64,000 nt of DNA from OM182 bacterium MED-G28 (GTDB lineage Bacteria; Pseudomonadota; Gammaproteobacteria; Pseudomonadales; Pseudohongiellaceae): assembly GCA_002457215.1 (NCBI GenBank), contig NTJZ01000002.1:1-64000 (forward strand), in the 5' to 3' direction. A program made the translations under genes and the position numbers. How positions within the stretch are numbered: the first letter of the stretch is position 1; every line of letters begins with the position of its first letter. The notes beneath the pieces were generated by a model. It was not told the DNA's origin. It worked only from the letters and a program-made list of their open reading frames with translations, and did not search any database. Of the stretch, positions 1-10,212 are shown piece by piece.

Positions 1-842
1 TAGAAAATGTGCGAACAAATATTGGTGAAAAATCTAACGATGCAATATTGGCCAGGCAATATGCTTCACTTTGCGATGTATTCGTAATGGATGCATTTGG
101 AACAGCTCATCGTGCTCAAGCGAGCACGCATGGTGTCGCGGAATATGCGCCCTTAGCTTGCGCCGGCCCTTTATTGTCTCGCGAGCTGGATGCCTTAGAA
201 AAATCGCTTTCCAATCCAGAACGACCAATGCTCGCAATTGTTGGGGGCGCTAAGGTTTCGAGTAAACTCGAAGTTTTAAAAAGATTGGCTACTAAAGTCG
301 ACCAGCTAATCGTGGGCGGGGGTATCGCCAATACATTTTTACTAGCGGCTGGACATGGTATTGGTAATTCATTGTGTGAACCTGACTTAGTGTCAACGGC
401 AAAACAGTTGATGCAGACTACTGAAATTCCTTTGCCCACCGATGTGATTGTGGCCAAGGAATGCAGCGCAGAAGCCGTTGCCAAGGTAAAGTCAGTCACA
501 GAGGTTGCTGCCGATGATCTAATTCTTGATATAGGCCCAGAAACCACAGCAAACTTAAGCAATATTATTGCTGCTACAAAGACCATTATCTGGAATGGTC
601 CCGTGGGCGTTTTCGAGTTTGAGCAGTTCGCTAATGGTACGGAACAAATAGCTCTTGCAGTGGCGCGTAATCAGGGCTTTTCTATTGCCGGGGGTGGAGA
701 GACGATCGCTGCTATAGATAAGTTTAAGGTAACTAACGCAATTACCTATATTTCAACCGGGGGAGGTGCGTTTCTTGAGTATGTGCAGGGAGCCAATCTT
801 CCCGCTGTGGAGCTACTGAAAAAAAAAGGCAAAGGGATTTAA
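1..842 (+). CDS. pgk: Phosphoglycerate kinase, 3' part (5' end outside window)
   Basis: Glycolytic and gluconeogenic enzyme that transfers phosphate between 1,3-bisphosphoglycerate and ADP in the cytoplasm. The reading frame is already open at base 3 and continues upstream with residues typical of the family (ENVR, then GEK), so the GTG at base 9 is an internal valine and not the start. Visible family signatures are [17 protein letters not shown] in the N-terminal domain, the GGAKVSSK segment, the nucleotide-binding WNGPVGVFE and the C-terminal GGGETIAA and STGGGAF motifs. About 280 residues of an enzyme that is usually near 390 are present, so roughly the first 110 are missing. It is followed after 77 bases by fba, a common glycolytic pairing. 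Confidence 0.97.
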   Translation, partial: ENVRTNIGEKSNDAILARQYASLCDVFVMDAFGTAHRAQASTHGVAEYAPLACAGPLLSRELDALEKSLSNPERPMLAIVGGAKVSSKLEVLKRLATKVDQLIVGGGIANTFLLAAGHGIGNSLCEPDLVSTAKQLMQTTEIPLPTDVIVAKECSAEAVAKVKSVTEVAADDLILDIGPETTANLSNIIAATKTIIWNGPVGVFEFEQFANGTEQIALAVARNQGFSIAGGGETIAAIDKFKVTNAITYISTGGGAFLEYVQGANLPAVELLKKKGKGI

Positions 843-919
843 GCTTTGTCTGAAAATAATTAAACTTACTGCATTAGAATCAGTCATTAATTTATAGTCA
901 GAAGACAAAAGGCAAAGCC

Positions 920-1969
920 ATGGCTCTTATTAGTTTAAGACAATTACTAGATCACGCAGCAGAAAATGACTACGGTGTTCCCGCATTCAACGTCAATAAT
1001 TTAGAGCAGATTCGTGCCATCATGGAAGGAGCAGATGAAGCTAATAGTCCTGTCATCTTGCAAGCCTCAGCCGGCGCGAGAAAATATGCGGGAGCAAACT
1101 TTCTTAAACATCTAATTCAAGGTGCCATCGAAGAATTTCCTCATATTCCCATCGTAATGCATCAGGACCATGGTGTATCACCAGCAGTCTGCCAGCGCTC
1201 TATCCAATTGGGGTTTTCCTCTGTGATGATGGATGGTTCTTTAGCAGAAGACGGTAAGACGCCTACGGATTTTGACTATAATGTCAGCGTGACCAAAGCC
1301 ACCGTAGATATGGCCCACGCTTGTGGTGTATCGGTTGAAGGTGAGATTGGCTGCCTTGGTTCATTGGAGACTGGTATGGCAGGTGAAGAGGACGGCATTG
1401 GTGCGGAAGGGAAATTATCTATGTCGCAATTGTTGACTGATCCTGAGGAAGCATCGGATTTTGTTAATGCCACAGGAGTAGATGCGTTGGCGATTGCGGT
1501 TGGAACCAGCCATGGCGCGTACAAATTCAGCCGTCCACCCACTGGTGACATATTGGCGATTGAGCGAATTAAAGAAATTCATGCAAGAATTCCAAACACA
1601 CACCTGGTTATGCATGGGTCGTCGTCTGTGCCTCAAGAGTGGCTAGCAATAATAAATGAATTTGGTGGGGAAATTCCTGAAACCTACGGAGTGCCTGTGG
1701 AAGAAATTCAAGAAGGTATTCGTCACGGAGTGCGAAAGGTAAATATTGATACAGATTTACGACTCGCTTCTACTGGAGCTGCAAGAAAATTTCTTGCAGA
1801 AAACAAATCAGAATTCGATCCGCGTAAGTTTCTCATTCCGACTATGACAGCGATGAAAAATATCGTTAAAGCACGACTGGAAGCATTTGGTGCTGCGGGG
1901 CAAGCTTCGAAGATTAAAAAAGTTCACAGCTTGGAGGAGATGTATCAGCGCTATGCCAACGCTGCTTAA
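920..1969 (+). CDS. fba: Class II fructose-bisphosphate aldolase
   Basis: Zinc-dependent aldolase that interconverts fructose 1,6-bisphosphate with glyceraldehyde 3-phosphate and dihydroxyacetone phosphate. The 349-residue length fits the class II subtype often named for the Calvin cycle (CbbA-like). The start [13 protein letters not shown] is typical. Metal and substrate motifs are visible: HQDHG around residue 80, the VEGEIG segment, [14 protein letters not shown] and the phosphate-binding KVNIDTD near residue 275. It lies directly downstream of pgk on the same strand and the two are probably co-transcribed. No Calvin-cycle marker gene is visible in the window, so a glycolytic or gluconeogenic role is the simplest reading. 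Confidence 0.97.
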   Translation: MALISLRQLLDHAAENDYGVPAFNVNNLEQIRAIMEGADEANSPVILQASAGARKYAGANFLKHLIQGAIEEFPHIPIVMHQDHGVSPAVCQRSIQLGFSSVMMDGSLAEDGKTPTDFDYNVSVTKATVDMAHACGVSVEGEIGCLGSLETGMAGEEDGIGAEGKLSMSQLLTDPEEASDFVNATGVDALAIAVGTSHGAYKFSRPPTGDILAIERIKEIHARIPNTHLVMHGSSSVPQEWLAIINEFGGEIPETYGVPVEEIQEGIRHGVRKVNIDTDLRLASTGAARKFLAENKSEFDPRKFLIPTMTAMKNIVKARLEAFGAAGQASKIKKVHSLEEMYQRYANAA

Positions 1970-2001
1970 AGTGAAACTTTCTACCTAGTCGATGATTGGC
2001 A

Positions 2002-2958
2002 ATGTTTTCGCGAGACGACGCAGCTGAACTCAGAGCTAATCTAAGCCCCATAGAATTTGCTGGCCCCTCTAATCTTAGCTCTTTGGCCATCGCTTATCGT
2101 GACCACTATGGTTTGCGCTTTAATCAGAATTCGCATTTGGAATCTCATCGTATCGGCATTATTGAAAGTAGCGGTTTCCAACTAGTTTGTCAGTATTTTT
2201 CAGTTTCTATTAAACGTCAACGTGGTACGGTCTTTCTTGTCCATGGGTACTTCGATCATGCAGGACTTTATGGAAATTTAATTAAACATTGTTTGATGCA
2301 TGGTTTAGCGGTAGCTGTATTCGATCTACCTGGACATGGATTGTCTAGCGGTAAACTTTCAAGTATTGAGTCCTTCAATCAATACTCAGAGGCGTTTCTA
2401 AGTTGTGTTAATGAAGCGGAAAAACAACTGATTAATAAACCTTGGTTCGCTATTGGGCAAAGCATGGGGGCAGCAGTATTAATTAATTGTATTATTGAAA
2501 AGACGTTTCCTCTTCAAGATTTTGAGCATATTATTCTGCTCGCTCCACTCTTGTATCCTCGAAAACGGAATGCCATGCGATTTCTTTTTCCTTTGGTGCG
2601 CTGTTTTTTTTCATCAATGAAAAGAAATTTTTCAACCAATAGTCATGACCAAGAATTCCTGAATTTCCTGCGTGCTAGCGATAGCTTGCAAAGCAGCCGG
2701 CTACCAGTTGATTGGCTACTGGCAATGGTGGACTATCAAAAACGATTCGCTACGTTCCCTACAGAAGTTCAGAAACTCAGTATTATTCAAGGAACTGCTG
2801 ATAAGACTGTCGACTGGAAATACAATATAAGAAAAATAGAGGAAAAATTCGAAGGCTCTAAAGTTTACTTAGTTGATGGAGGCATGCATCATTTAGTTAA
2901 CGAATCTCGAGGTTATCGCGAACGTGTCTTTTCGCTAATAAATCAGTTGTTGGATTGA
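2002..2958 (+). CDS. Alpha/beta hydrolase, lysophospholipase or monoacylglycerol lipase-like
   Basis: A predicted serine hydrolase of the PldB/monoacylglycerol lipase-like group (Hydrolase_4 fold). The oxyanion segment LVHGYFDHAGLY lies about 80 residues in. The nucleophile elbow GQSMGAA follows, with an acid-containing GTADKTVDW stretch and a histidine in GGMHHLVNE near the C-terminus, completing a plausible Ser-Asp-His triad. No signal peptide or membrane segment is evident, so a cytoplasmic or peripheral location is likely. The ATG at 2002 is preferred over a TTG six bases earlier. The gene follows fba at 32 bases but has no obvious glycolytic role. Substrate is unknown; lysophospholipids or monoacylglycerols are the best guess from family membership. 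Confidence 0.8.
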   Translation: MFSRDDAAELRANLSPIEFAGPSNLSSLAIAYRDHYGLRFNQNSHLESHRIGIIESSGFQLVCQYFSVSIKRQRGTVFLVHGYFDHAGLYGNLIKHCLMHGLAVAVFDLPGHGLSSGKLSSIESFNQYSEAFLSCVNEAEKQLINKPWFAIGQSMGAAVLINCIIEKTFPLQDFEHIILLAPLLYPRKRNAMRFLFPLVRCFFSSMKRNFSTNSHDQEFLNFLRASDSLQSSRLPVDWLLAMVDYQKRFATFPTEVQKLSIIQGTADKTVDWKYNIRKIEEKFEGSKVYLVDGGMHHLVNESRGYRERVFSLINQLLD

Positions 2959-3051
2959 GTACCGGTAAACAAGCATTCAGTTGCGAACGATCCCCGCGCC
3001 ATATTTTTTTAGCGCTTAAGTTTCAATATCCTATTGTAGAAAGGTCCATTA

Positions 3052-4452
3052 ATGAATAGCAACACCATGGGGCTAATCGATCAGCTTGCTGGAATCGTCG
3101 GTGTTGATGCCGTGAAAACTGGTAGTGCTGACCTGAACCATTTTGGCAAAGACTGGACTAAAGTCTACGTGCCTGACCCAGCCGCTATCGTGTTTCCGAG
3201 TAACATCGAACAAGTACAAGACATTGTAAAACTTGCCCATAAAAGAGAAGTTGCCCTGGTTCCATCCGGGGGTCGAACTGGGTTGAGTGGTGGTGCAGTC
3301 GCTGAGAAACAAGAACTCGTCGTATCATTTGATCGTATGAACAAAATTCTTAGTTTTGACGCTGTGGATAGGCAGGTGGTTTGTCAGCCTGGAGTTATTA
3401 CTGAACAGCTTCAGGAATTTGCTACTAATAAAGACCTTTTTTATCCAATTGATTTTGCGTCTTCAGGGTCGAGTCAGTTAGGTGGCAATGTCGCGACTAA
3501 TGCCGGTGGGATCAAAGTGATTCGTTATGGCATGACTCGAAATTGGATTCTTGGAATGAAGGTTGTCACTGGCACAGGCGAAGTGCTTGATCTTAATCGT
3601 GGCCTAACAAAAAATGCGACTGGCTATGATTTTCGTCATTTGTTCATTGGCTCAGAAGGCACACTAGGGTTTATCGTCGAACTAACGCTCGCGTTGTGTT
3701 CCAAGCCTAATGACCCTACGGTTTTGTTGTTGAGTGTTGAGCGCATGGTCGAGACCATGGAAGTGCTCAAAGCCTTTCAAAACAGGATGGAGCTGACCGC
3801 CTTTGAGTTTTTCTCTGACAAGGCTATGCAATATGTAATAGAGGAAAAAGGTCTGCAGCGGCCATTTGAATTGGCCTCAGAGTTCTATGTGCTCATTGAA
3901 TTTGAAAAAGTGGCTGAACAAGATATTAAAGATGCCATAGAGTTGTTCGAACATTGTTTGGAACAAGGATGGATATCAGACGGAATAATTAGTCAGAGCG
4001 CTGGCCAAGCTGATAGCCTTTGGCGTCTGCGGGAGGATATCTCCGAGACTATTTCTAAGTTTACCCCCTATAAAAACGATATTTCGGTAAAGGCTTCCCA
4101 AGTTCCAAGTTTTCTAGAAGCGTCAGAGGCCTTGGTATCGGAGGCGTACCCCGACTTTGAAATAATCTGGTTCGGGCACATTGGCGACGGGAATTTACAC
4201 TTAAATATATTGAAGCCTGCTAACCTTGCAGTCGAAGATTTCTATAAAAGGTGTGATGAGGTTTCAGAACGGGTATTCGATCTAGTGAGAAAGTTTGGTG
4301 GAAGCATTTCTGCCGAACACGGAATCGGCATGCTGAAAAAACCCTATCTCCATTATTCTCGTGGGGCAGTAGAGTTAGATTATATGAAGGCGATAAAGCA
4401 GGTATTCGACCCACAAAATATTATGAATCCTGGGAAACTGGTCGATCTGTAG
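3052..4452 (+). CDS. FAD-linked 2-hydroxyacid dehydrogenase (D-lactate or D-2-hydroxyglutarate dehydrogenase-like)
   Basis: Flavoprotein of the VAO/GlcD family with an N-terminal FAD_binding_4 domain (about residues 35-215) and a C-terminal FAD-oxidase_C domain (about 220-464). FAD-binding motifs include PSGGRTGLSGGAV near residue 75, SSGSSQLGGNVATNAGG near 140 and GSEGTLGF near 200. The C-terminal WFGHIGDGNLHLN and SAEHGIGMLKK motifs carry the metal-binding and substrate-binding histidines of D-2-hydroxyacid dehydrogenases. At 466 residues it matches D-2-hydroxyglutarate and D-lactate dehydrogenases and lacks the C-terminal iron-sulfur extension of long relatives. In pseudomonads a similar gene sits next to serA; no serA is present here, so the exact substrate stays open. 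Confidence 0.88.
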   Translation: MNSNTMGLIDQLAGIVGVDAVKTGSADLNHFGKDWTKVYVPDPAAIVFPSNIEQVQDIVKLAHKREVALVPSGGRTGLSGGAVAEKQELVVSFDRMNKILSFDAVDRQVVCQPGVITEQLQEFATNKDLFYPIDFASSGSSQLGGNVATNAGGIKVIRYGMTRNWILGMKVVTGTGEVLDLNRGLTKNATGYDFRHLFIGSEGTLGFIVELTLALCSKPNDPTVLLLSVERMVETMEVLKAFQNRMELTAFEFFSDKAMQYVIEEKGLQRPFELASEFYVLIEFEKVAEQDIKDAIELFEHCLEQGWISDGIISQSAGQADSLWRLREDISETISKFTPYKNDISVKASQVPSFLEASEALVSEAYPDFEIIWFGHIGDGNLHLNILKPANLAVEDFYKRCDEVSERVFDLVRKFGGSISAEHGIGMLKKPYLHYSRGAVELDYMKAIKQVFDPQNIMNPGKLVDL

Positions 4453-4648
4453 AACTAAACGACCGGATGACAAGCGCTACAGGAAGAATTGGGCACACAA
4501 AATTCTCCATTTTCTCCGTTACAATTTAAAACAATTCTTGTTTCCATCTGTTAGATTTACAGCGTAAACTGATTTAGCGACTGTTGTAGATCGCTGAATT
4601 ACTTAAACGTAGTTCAAGTTTCCAATTTATATTTAGTACGAGAGAAAT

Positions 4649-4858
4649 ATGTCAGACATAGCAGAGGGTACCGTTAAGTGGTTTAACGATGAGAAAGGGT
4701 TCGGCTTTATTGAACAAGAAGGTGGTAAAGATGTGTTCGTGCATTTCAGTGCCATTAACGGTTCTGGAAGAAGGACTCTTCACGAAGGGCAAAAAGTGAC
4801 CATGGAAGTAAGTCAAGGTCAAAAAGGGCCACAAGCAGAGAACGTTACTCCGTTATAA
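4649..4858 (+). CDS. Cold-shock domain protein, CspA family
   Basis: Small single-domain nucleic-acid chaperone of 69 residues, the usual CspA length. The RNA-binding motifs are intact: KGFGFI (RNP1) near residue 17 and DVFVHFSAI (RNP2) near residue 30, with the opening [11 protein letters not shown] typical of the family. The preceding gene ends 196 bases upstream, leaving room for the long 5' leader often used in cold-shock regulation, but I cannot identify a specific leader structure. Faces rpiA convergently across about 155 bases. Whether it is cold-inducible or a constitutive paralogue cannot be told from sequence. Confidence 0.95.
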   Translation: MSDIAEGTVKWFNDEKGFGFIEQEGGKDVFVHFSAINGSGRRTLHEGQKVTMEVSQGQKGPQAENVTPL

Positions 4859-5013
4859 GAAAGTTCAGCGGCGATGCCGACTCCTACCAGAATAATTATT
4901 GCTTGAGAGAATTGGTCCAGGAGAAGTCAAAAGCATTACGACTTCGTTCAATTTAAGATCAACACTTTCCTACTTGTCTTATTCTAAAGGTGAACTGAAT
5001 CACCCGAAGTAAT

Positions 5014-5685
5014 TCAGGATTCTATAGTCTTGACCCCTGTGGCTGTGCCAAGAAATAGTCGATCTGCCGGCCTTTTTGCAAATAAACCACTGGTTACCAA
5101 GCCAGTAATTTGGTTGAGTTCGTTCTCTAATTTTCTTGGGTCCAGAATCTCTAAATTAAAAATATCCAATATGTGATTACCATTATCGGTCACACAGTTT
5201 TCTCTAAACACTGGGTCGCCACCGAGCTTGACTATCTGTCTCCCGACATAACTTCTTGCCATCGGAATGACCTCCACCGGCAGGGGAAATGTACCCAAGA
5301 TTGATACCAGCTTTGATTCATCAGCAATGCACAAGAATTCCGTTGCAGCAGCGGCAATTATTTTCTCTCGAGTCAGTGCTGCGCCACCTCCTTTTATCAA
5401 TTGCAAATATTCGTTAGATTCATCTGCTCCATCCACATAAACAAAAACCTCGCCAACACTGTTTAAGTCAAACACTGGAATATTGAGTTCTTTAAGTCTC
5501 TTTGCTGACTCTTCAGAGCTTGCTACCGTGCCCTCAATTTTCTGAGCGATCGCGCCTAATTCTTTAATAAAAAAATTGGCAGTTGATCCTGTTCCTATTC
5601 CTACGATCGAGTCGTTTTCAAGCAGTGATTCGACATATTCAAAAGCCTGTCTGGCGGCGGCTTTTTTTAAATTATCTTGTGACAT
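5014..5685 (-). CDS. rpiA: Ribose-5-phosphate isomerase A
   Basis: Interconverts ribose 5-phosphate and ribulose 5-phosphate in the pentose phosphate pathway. The 223-residue length is standard. Motifs visible from the N-terminus are [12 protein letters not shown] (phosphate binding, near residue 30), YVDGADESN near residue 88, the [11 protein letters not shown] segment carrying the catalytic glutamate, and CIADESK. It is last in a leftward run that begins with rsgA and continues through the sulfurtransferase and psd, with gaps of 77, 20 and 34 bases, so it is probably in that transcript. Confidence 0.97.
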   Translation of the reverse strand: MSQDNLKKAAARQAFEYVESLLENDSIVGIGTGSTANFFIKELGAIAQKIEGTVASSEESAKRLKELNIPVFDLNSVGEVFVYVDGADESNEYLQLIKGGGAALTREKIIAAAATEFLCIADESKLVSILGTFPLPVEVIPMARSYVGRQIVKLGGDPVFRENCVTDNGNHILDIFNLEILDPRKLENELNQITGLVTSGLFAKRPADRLFLGTATGVKTIES

Positions 5686-5719
5686 AGTGTCATCCTAATC
5701 GATTTTTGATTGTAGTTTT

Positions 5720-6580
5720 CTATGAATGCCTTACTCGATTCGCTATTCGTTGTCCCATTTTTACAGCGCTATCGGCTCGCAAATTTTGGTCTAGCTCGAT
5801 TGCTTCTGGAGGAAATAAAACAATTGCGGTGGAACCTAATTTAAACCGTCCTAGTTCCACTCCGGTAGCAAGTTGAATTGGTGGTTCCTTTTCTAAATAC
5901 TTAGTTTGTCGAATAGTACGACTACCGATGTTTGGGCAAACTTGACCTCCCCAAACTGTTTCGATACCAGCTACTATCATTGCACCTACTAATACTACGC
6001 ACATTGGCCCGACTTCTGTGTTGAATACACATATTGCTCTCTCGTTGCGAGCGAACAGATTCGGAACAGCTTTTGCAGCTGCTTGGTTAACGGAGAACAG
6101 ACGTCCAGGGACATAGACTAGTTTCTGAAGTTGTCCGGATAATGGCATATGCACTCGGTGGTAATCTCTAGGAGACAAGTAGACCGTGGCAAAAGTGCCA
6201 TTTCGAAATTCATCAGCTAAATTTTGATCGCCGCCTAACAAATCTGTTACTGAGTAGTCTCGGCCTTTGGCTTGCAGAATCTTCTCATCGTTAATGAGCC
6301 CCAGTGCACTTATTGTGCCGTCGGCAGGGCTAACTATGGCACCTTCATCACTTGCTATCGGGCGTGCACAGGCTCTAAGTTCCCGCGTAAAAAAACTATT
6401 AAAATTCGGGTATTCCAGTGGATCAGAAATCACCGCTTCATTCATGTCCACCTTATAGCGGCGAATAAAGTTGCGGATAAGAAAATTTTTAAGCAGCGAG
6501 CCTTCAGCAAGAAGTCCAACACAGCGAGATAACAAATGATGGGGTAATAAGTAATGTATTAGGGTAAGCAGGTTAGGCAT
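5720..6580 (-). CDS. psd: Phosphatidylserine decarboxylase proenzyme
   Basis: Membrane-associated enzyme that converts phosphatidylserine to phosphatidylethanolamine, the last step for the major bacterial phospholipid. The protein is a self-cleaving proenzyme. The LGST motif at residues 248-251 marks the Gly-Ser cleavage that makes the pyruvoyl cofactor. The self-processing Asp (in SPADGT, D87) and His (in RDYHRVH) are present. At 286 residues it matches the bacterial membrane type. It lies between the sulfurtransferase and rpiA in one leftward run. In pseudomonads psd also neighbours a rhodanese gene and rsgA/orn, which supports orthology. Confidence 0.97.
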   Translation of the reverse strand: MPNLLTLIHYLLPHHLLSRCVGLLAEGSLLKNFLIRNFIRRYKVDMNEAVISDPLEYPNFNSFFTRELRACARPIASDEGAIVSPADGTISALGLINDEKILQAKGRDYSVTDLLGGDQNLADEFRNGTFATVYLSPRDYHRVHMPLSGQLQKLVYVPGRLFSVNQAAAKAVPNLFARNERAICVFNTEVGPMCVVLVGAMIVAGIETVWGGQVCPNIGSRTIRQTKYLEKEPPIQLATGVELGRFKLGSTAIVLFPPEAIELDQNLRADSAVKMGQRIANRVRHS

Positions 6581-6600
6581 TTACCGCTTCCAAAAAATAG

Positions 6601-7419
6601 TTATACTTCAACGGGCGTCTCGGGGTGGTTGCCCCATTCTGACCAGGAACCATCATAAGCCTGAATATCCAAACCTAAAAGCTTGCCGACAAAATAAGTG
6701 AGCCCAGAACGGTGATGACTTAGACAATGAGTAATAACTTTTTTACCTGGAGTTATTCCGATAGATGCCAACTGTTGTCTTAATAAATTCAGTGACTTAA
6801 GTTTTAAGCCATTGTCACGGTCCATGACATCAAGCCAATCAAGATTCACGGCGCCGGGAATGTGGCCATTTTTTAAAGCTGTGATCTTTGAACCTTCGTA
6901 TTCTTCTTTTGCCCGAGCGTCCCACACAATGACATCATTATTTTCTATGCTCGCAATTACCTCGTCGAGCTCAGCAATGAAACTTTTATCAATCATACAA
7001 TGAAACTCAGATGGTTTTGGAGATACCACCTCGGTTGGAAGTGGGAGCCCAGCTTGAGCCCAAGATATTTGCCCACCGTTCAAAAGAGAGTAGGACGAGT
7101 GCCCAACCACATCGAGAGTCCACAATAACCGACCTGCCCACCCCCCCCCTTCATCATCATAGGCAATTAGATGTTTGTCATGACTTAGGCCAATTCGGGA
7201 AAATAATCTGTCTAAGGACTCTTGTGATGGAAGTTTTCCAGTAGCAGGTTTTACTCCACAGACAAGCTCTCCTGGTTGGACAAGTATCGCGCCCGGAAGA
7301 TGCCCTTCAGAAAAGACCTTTTCAGAGCAAACTGCAATAATAATAAGTTCTTTCGACGGCAGTTTTTTAGCGAGATCTTCTGGTTCTATTAATAAGAATG
7401 GACAGGGAATAGTATTCAT
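6601..7419 (-). CDS. Two-domain rhodanese sulfurtransferase, SseA-like
   Basis: Thiosulfate or 3-mercaptopyruvate sulfurtransferase with two rhodanese domains: an inactive N-terminal one (about residues 15-130) and a catalytic C-terminal one (about 160-270). The active-site loop reads HCLSHHRSG, with Cys as the persulfide carrier. This loop differs from the CGSGVTA of mercaptopyruvate enzymes and the CRKGVTA of thiosulfate enzymes, so the donor is uncertain. No signal peptide is seen, suggesting a cytoplasmic role. The gene is 20 bases upstream of psd and 77 bases downstream of rsgA. Confidence 0.88.
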   Translation of the reverse strand: MNTIPCPFLLIEPEDLAKKLPSKELIIIAVCSEKVFSEGHLPGAILVQPGELVCGVKPATGKLPSQESLDRLFSRIGLSHDKHLIAYDDEGGGWAGRLLWTLDVVGHSSYSLLNGGQISWAQAGLPLPTEVVSPKPSEFHCMIDKSFIAELDEVIASIENNDVIVWDARAKEEYEGSKITALKNGHIPGAVNLDWLDVMDRDNGLKLKSLNLLRQQLASIGITPGKKVITHCLSHHRSGLTYFVGKLLGLDIQAYDGSWSEWGNHPETPVEV

Positions 7420-7496
7420 TGTGCTAATTATTTACATTCCAATAGCGAGTGTTTTTTCAACCGACATCTTACTTTAAACCTCTTTTTATTAACGAA

Positions 7497-8486
7497 TTAT
7501 TCCATGGACTTCAGAATACTTTGAAAGCTTTCGAATCGATCCGCAGTAACATCTCCATTTTCGATAGCAGCTTGAATTGCGCAACCGGGTTCACTGCTAT
7601 GACTGCAATCGCGAAATTTACATTCCGCCGCGCAGCACCTAAGTTCAAGGAAACCAGCTAGAACTGAATCTGCATCCAAATGGCCGAGGCTGAATTCTCT
7701 GATTCCCGGTGAATCGATGAGGTCAAAATCCTGCAAATGGAATAGACGTGACGTTGTCGTGGTATGGGTACCCTTGTATTTAGATTTTGATAAATCTCCC
7801 ACATCTGCCAGATGATCATAACCTAAACGGTTCACTAATGAGGATTTTCCAACGCCCGACTGGCCAACAAGAACCGCGATTTTATTCCTGAGATTGGCCT
7901 GCAATGCTGCTACCCCGGTACCCTGAAGGGCTGAAACCTCAAATACTGGATAACCCAAACCACGATAAATTGACAGCATATTGGTAATTTGCTCACTAGG
8001 AATGGTACTAAGTAAATCAACTTTATTCAGAACTAAGAGAGGCTCGAGGCCGAGGCTATTAATTGCCACCAAATATCGATCAATAAGATTAAGGAATGGT
8101 TCTGGCACTACAGCAAAAACCACCAGCACATAATCGATGTTTGCGGCTAACGGTTTGAGTTTGGCTTGGGAATCAGGTCGCGCAAAAACGTTCTTGCGTT
8201 TAGCTATTGCAACAATCACCCCAGCTTCTTCTGTATCTTGTTCCCAAAGAACCAAATCGCCTGTGACTAGAGGGGGAAGATTCGCTCTCTGGTGACAGCG
8301 AATAGTTGCTGTGGAGTTCTCTCCCGTCAATACTTCAACGTCTAATTGTTGTCCATAGTGGCTAATGATTCTTCCGTTGTAATCGGACTCATTTATTGGG
8401 GAATCTTTGTCAGCGCTGCTAAGTTCGTTTTGCTGATTTTCAGCAATGCGAAGTCGTTGTTGTTTGCTGAGGCGTCTCTTACTCAT
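7497..8486 (-). CDS. rsgA: Ribosome small subunit-dependent GTPase A
   Basis: Circularly permuted GTPase that helps late maturation of the 30S subunit. The order of motifs is diagnostic: G4 (LNKVDLL) comes before G1 (GQSGVGKSS) and G3 (DSPGIREF). An N-terminal OB-fold precedes them, and a C-terminal zinc knuckle with Cys residues (CCAAEC, FRDCSH) follows. The 329-residue length is normal. The lysine-rich N-terminus (MSKRRLSKQQ) is typical. It is divergent from orn across 108 bases, as in many gammaproteobacteria, and heads the leftward rsgA-sulfurtransferase-psd-rpiA run. The motAB genes found in this neighbourhood in pseudomonads are absent. Confidence 0.97.
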   Translation of the reverse strand: MSKRRLSKQQRLRIAENQQNELSSADKDSPINESDYNGRIISHYGQQLDVEVLTGENSTATIRCHQRANLPPLVTGDLVLWEQDTEEAGVIVAIAKRKNVFARPDSQAKLKPLAANIDYVLVVFAVVPEPFLNLIDRYLVAINSLGLEPLLVLNKVDLLSTIPSEQITNMLSIYRGLGYPVFEVSALQGTGVAALQANLRNKIAVLVGQSGVGKSSLVNRLGYDHLADVGDLSKSKYKGTHTTTTSRLFHLQDFDLIDSPGIREFSLGHLDADSVLAGFLELRCCAAECKFRDCSHSSEPGCAIQAAIENGDVTADRFESFQSILKSME

Positions 8487-8594
8487 TGCCAGTTAGTGAA
8501 CAAAAGGGTAGTCATAAAGGATATGATTATTACATATTCCCTTGATTGAAGCTTTGCTACAATATTTAGATTAAAAGGCAATTGATTTTTTAGC

Positions 8595-9137
8595 ATGGAC
8601 AAAAAACTGAATTTGATTTGGATCGATTTAGAAATGACGGGATTAGCCCCTAATGCAGATCGAATCCTAGAGATAGCTACATTGATCACTGACGCAAATC
8701 TCAATATTATTGCTGAAGGTCCTAATTTGGCTGTGAGGCAAAGTGACGGGCTTTTGGACGGAATGGATGATTGGAACCAGCGACATCATAGTAAAACTGG
8801 ACTTATAGAAAAAGTTAAAAATAGTAGAATAGATGACAAAGAAGCCGAGCGACAAACAATAGAATTTTTAGTCCAGTATTCTGAAAAAGGAGCATCACCA
8901 ATGTGTGGCAACAGCATCTGTCAGGATCGTCGCTTCCTCGCCAATTATATGCCAGAACTTGAAGAATTTTTCCATTATAGGAATTTAGATGTGAGTTCCA
9001 TTAAAGAACTTGTACGCAGATGGAAACCAGAAATACTGGAGGGCTTGGTAAAGAAGGGAACCCACATCGCCATGGATGACATAAAAGATTCTGTTATTGA
9101 ACTTGTTCATTATCGAGAGCACTTTATAGACGCATAA
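8595..9137 (+). CDS. orn: Oligoribonuclease
   Basis: 3'-5' exoribonuclease of the DEDDh family that degrades di- and oligoribonucleotides, including pGpG from cyclic-di-GMP breakdown. The ExoI motif [11 protein letters not shown] near residue 10, the [11 protein letters not shown] motif near residue 103 and the C-terminal [15 protein letters not shown] segment ([11 protein letters not shown]) supply the acidic and histidine ligands. The length of 180 residues is standard. Divergent from rsgA and convergent with queG at 16 bases. Confidence 0.97.
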   Translation: MDKKLNLIWIDLEMTGLAPNADRILEIATLITDANLNIIAEGPNLAVRQSDGLLDGMDDWNQRHHSKTGLIEKVKNSRIDDKEAERQTIEFLVQYSEKGASPMCGNSICQDRRFLANYMPELEEFFHYRNLDVSSIKELVRRWKPEILEGLVKKGTHIAMDDIKDSVIELVHYREHFIDA

Positions 9138-9153
9138 GGAAGCGCAATTGCAG

Positions 9154-10212
9154 CTATTGAGCCTTTTGATGTTGATCTAGCGCCCATCTAACATGTTCTC
9201 TAACCATCTCCGAAGAATTGTTTATTCCGCTCTGTAGAGCATTCATTACTTCATCACTGGACTCCGCATTCCCCAGGCCGATTGCTAAATTCCGTTGCCA
9301 ACATTCATAACCTATTCTTCGAATCGCAGAGCCTGAAGTATTTGTGAGAAATTCTTCTTCGCTCCACATAAAAAGTATAGTCAGCGCAACATCATCAAAA
9401 TCATGTCTTGGCTTAAAGTCATCTTCAGCCGTTTCATTGGTAAATTTATTCCAAGGACACACGAGTTGACAATCATCACATCCAAATACTCGATTACCCA
9501 TCGCTTTCCTAAATTCTTCAGGAATAGCATCTCTTAGTTCGATTGTTAAGTAAGATATACAACGCTTAGCATCTAAAATATTTGGCCCGACAAAGGCTTT
9601 AGTTGGACAAATATCTAAGCACGCTCTGCAACTCCCACAGTGATGAGTCACTGCGTTATCAACGGGCAGCGGCAGGTCAGTAAAAAGTTCGCCCAGGAAA
9701 AACCAGGAACCTGCCTCCTTATTCAGTAGCATTGTATTTTTGCCAATCCATCCTAAACCTGCTTTTTCGGCAAGGGCTCTTTCTAGGACTGGAGCACTAT
9801 CAACAAAAGCACGATAACCAAACTCTCCAACTGTGATCTGGATTTTATGCGCAAGTTGTTGCAGCCTTTTACGAATTAGTTTGTGGTAATCCCGTCCTCG
9901 AGCGTAGCGGGAGATATAGGCAGTATTGCGTTTGGAAAGAGGTGAAAATGAATTTTCTTTCTCTAAAGAATAATCCATGCGCACGCAAACAACCCGAATG
10001 GTTCCAGGGACCAACTGCCCCGGATTGCAGCGTTTATCTTGGTTGCGGGCCATGTAATCCATAGCGCCATGATAGTCATTTTCTATCCAGGATTTTAGAA
10101 GTGACTGGTATTCTTCTAGGTCTATGTCAGTAATCGCAGTCTCTTGAAAACCTAGATCCCTGGCCCAATCTTTGATGTCTGCTGCGAGTTTAGAAAAATC
10201 GATTTCGCTCAT
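9154..10212 (-). CDS. queG: Epoxyqueuosine reductase
   Basis: Cobalamin- and iron-sulfur-dependent enzyme that reduces epoxyqueuosine to queuosine in tRNA, the last step of queuosine synthesis. Two 4Fe-4S motifs are visible: CGSCRACLDICP around residue 190 and CDDCQLVCPWNKF around 250. Upstream are the GRDYH motif and the ALAEKAGLGWIGKN signature of the family. A HEAT-like repeat tail follows. The 352-residue length fits the short-tailed form. Its usual partners nnrE/yjeF, tsaE and amiB are not nearby. The convergent orn ends 16 bases away, with no clear terminator between them. Confidence 0.96.
   Translation of the reverse strand: MSEIDFSKLAADIKDWARDLGFQETAITDIDLEEYQSLLKSWIENDYHGAMDYMARNQDKRCNPGQLVPGTIRVVCVRMDYSLEKENSFSPLSKRNTAYISRYARGRDYHKLIRKRLQQLAHKIQITVGEFGYRAFVDSAPVLERALAEKAGLGWIGKNTMLLNKEAGSWFFLGELFTDLPLPVDNAVTHHCGSCRACLDICPTKAFVGPNILDAKRCISYLTIELRDAIPEEFRKAMGNRVFGCDDCQLVCPWNKFTNETAEDDFKPRHDFDDVALTILFMWSEEEFLTNTSGSAIRRIGYECWQRNLAIGLGNAESSDEVMNALQSGINNSSEMVREHVRWALDQHQKAQ

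Noticed and set aside
116-586. Minus-strand open frame of 156 codons inside pgk
   Set aside because: It lies opposite a clearly conserved gene, and its translation has no recognisable motif. It follows from codon use on the other strand.
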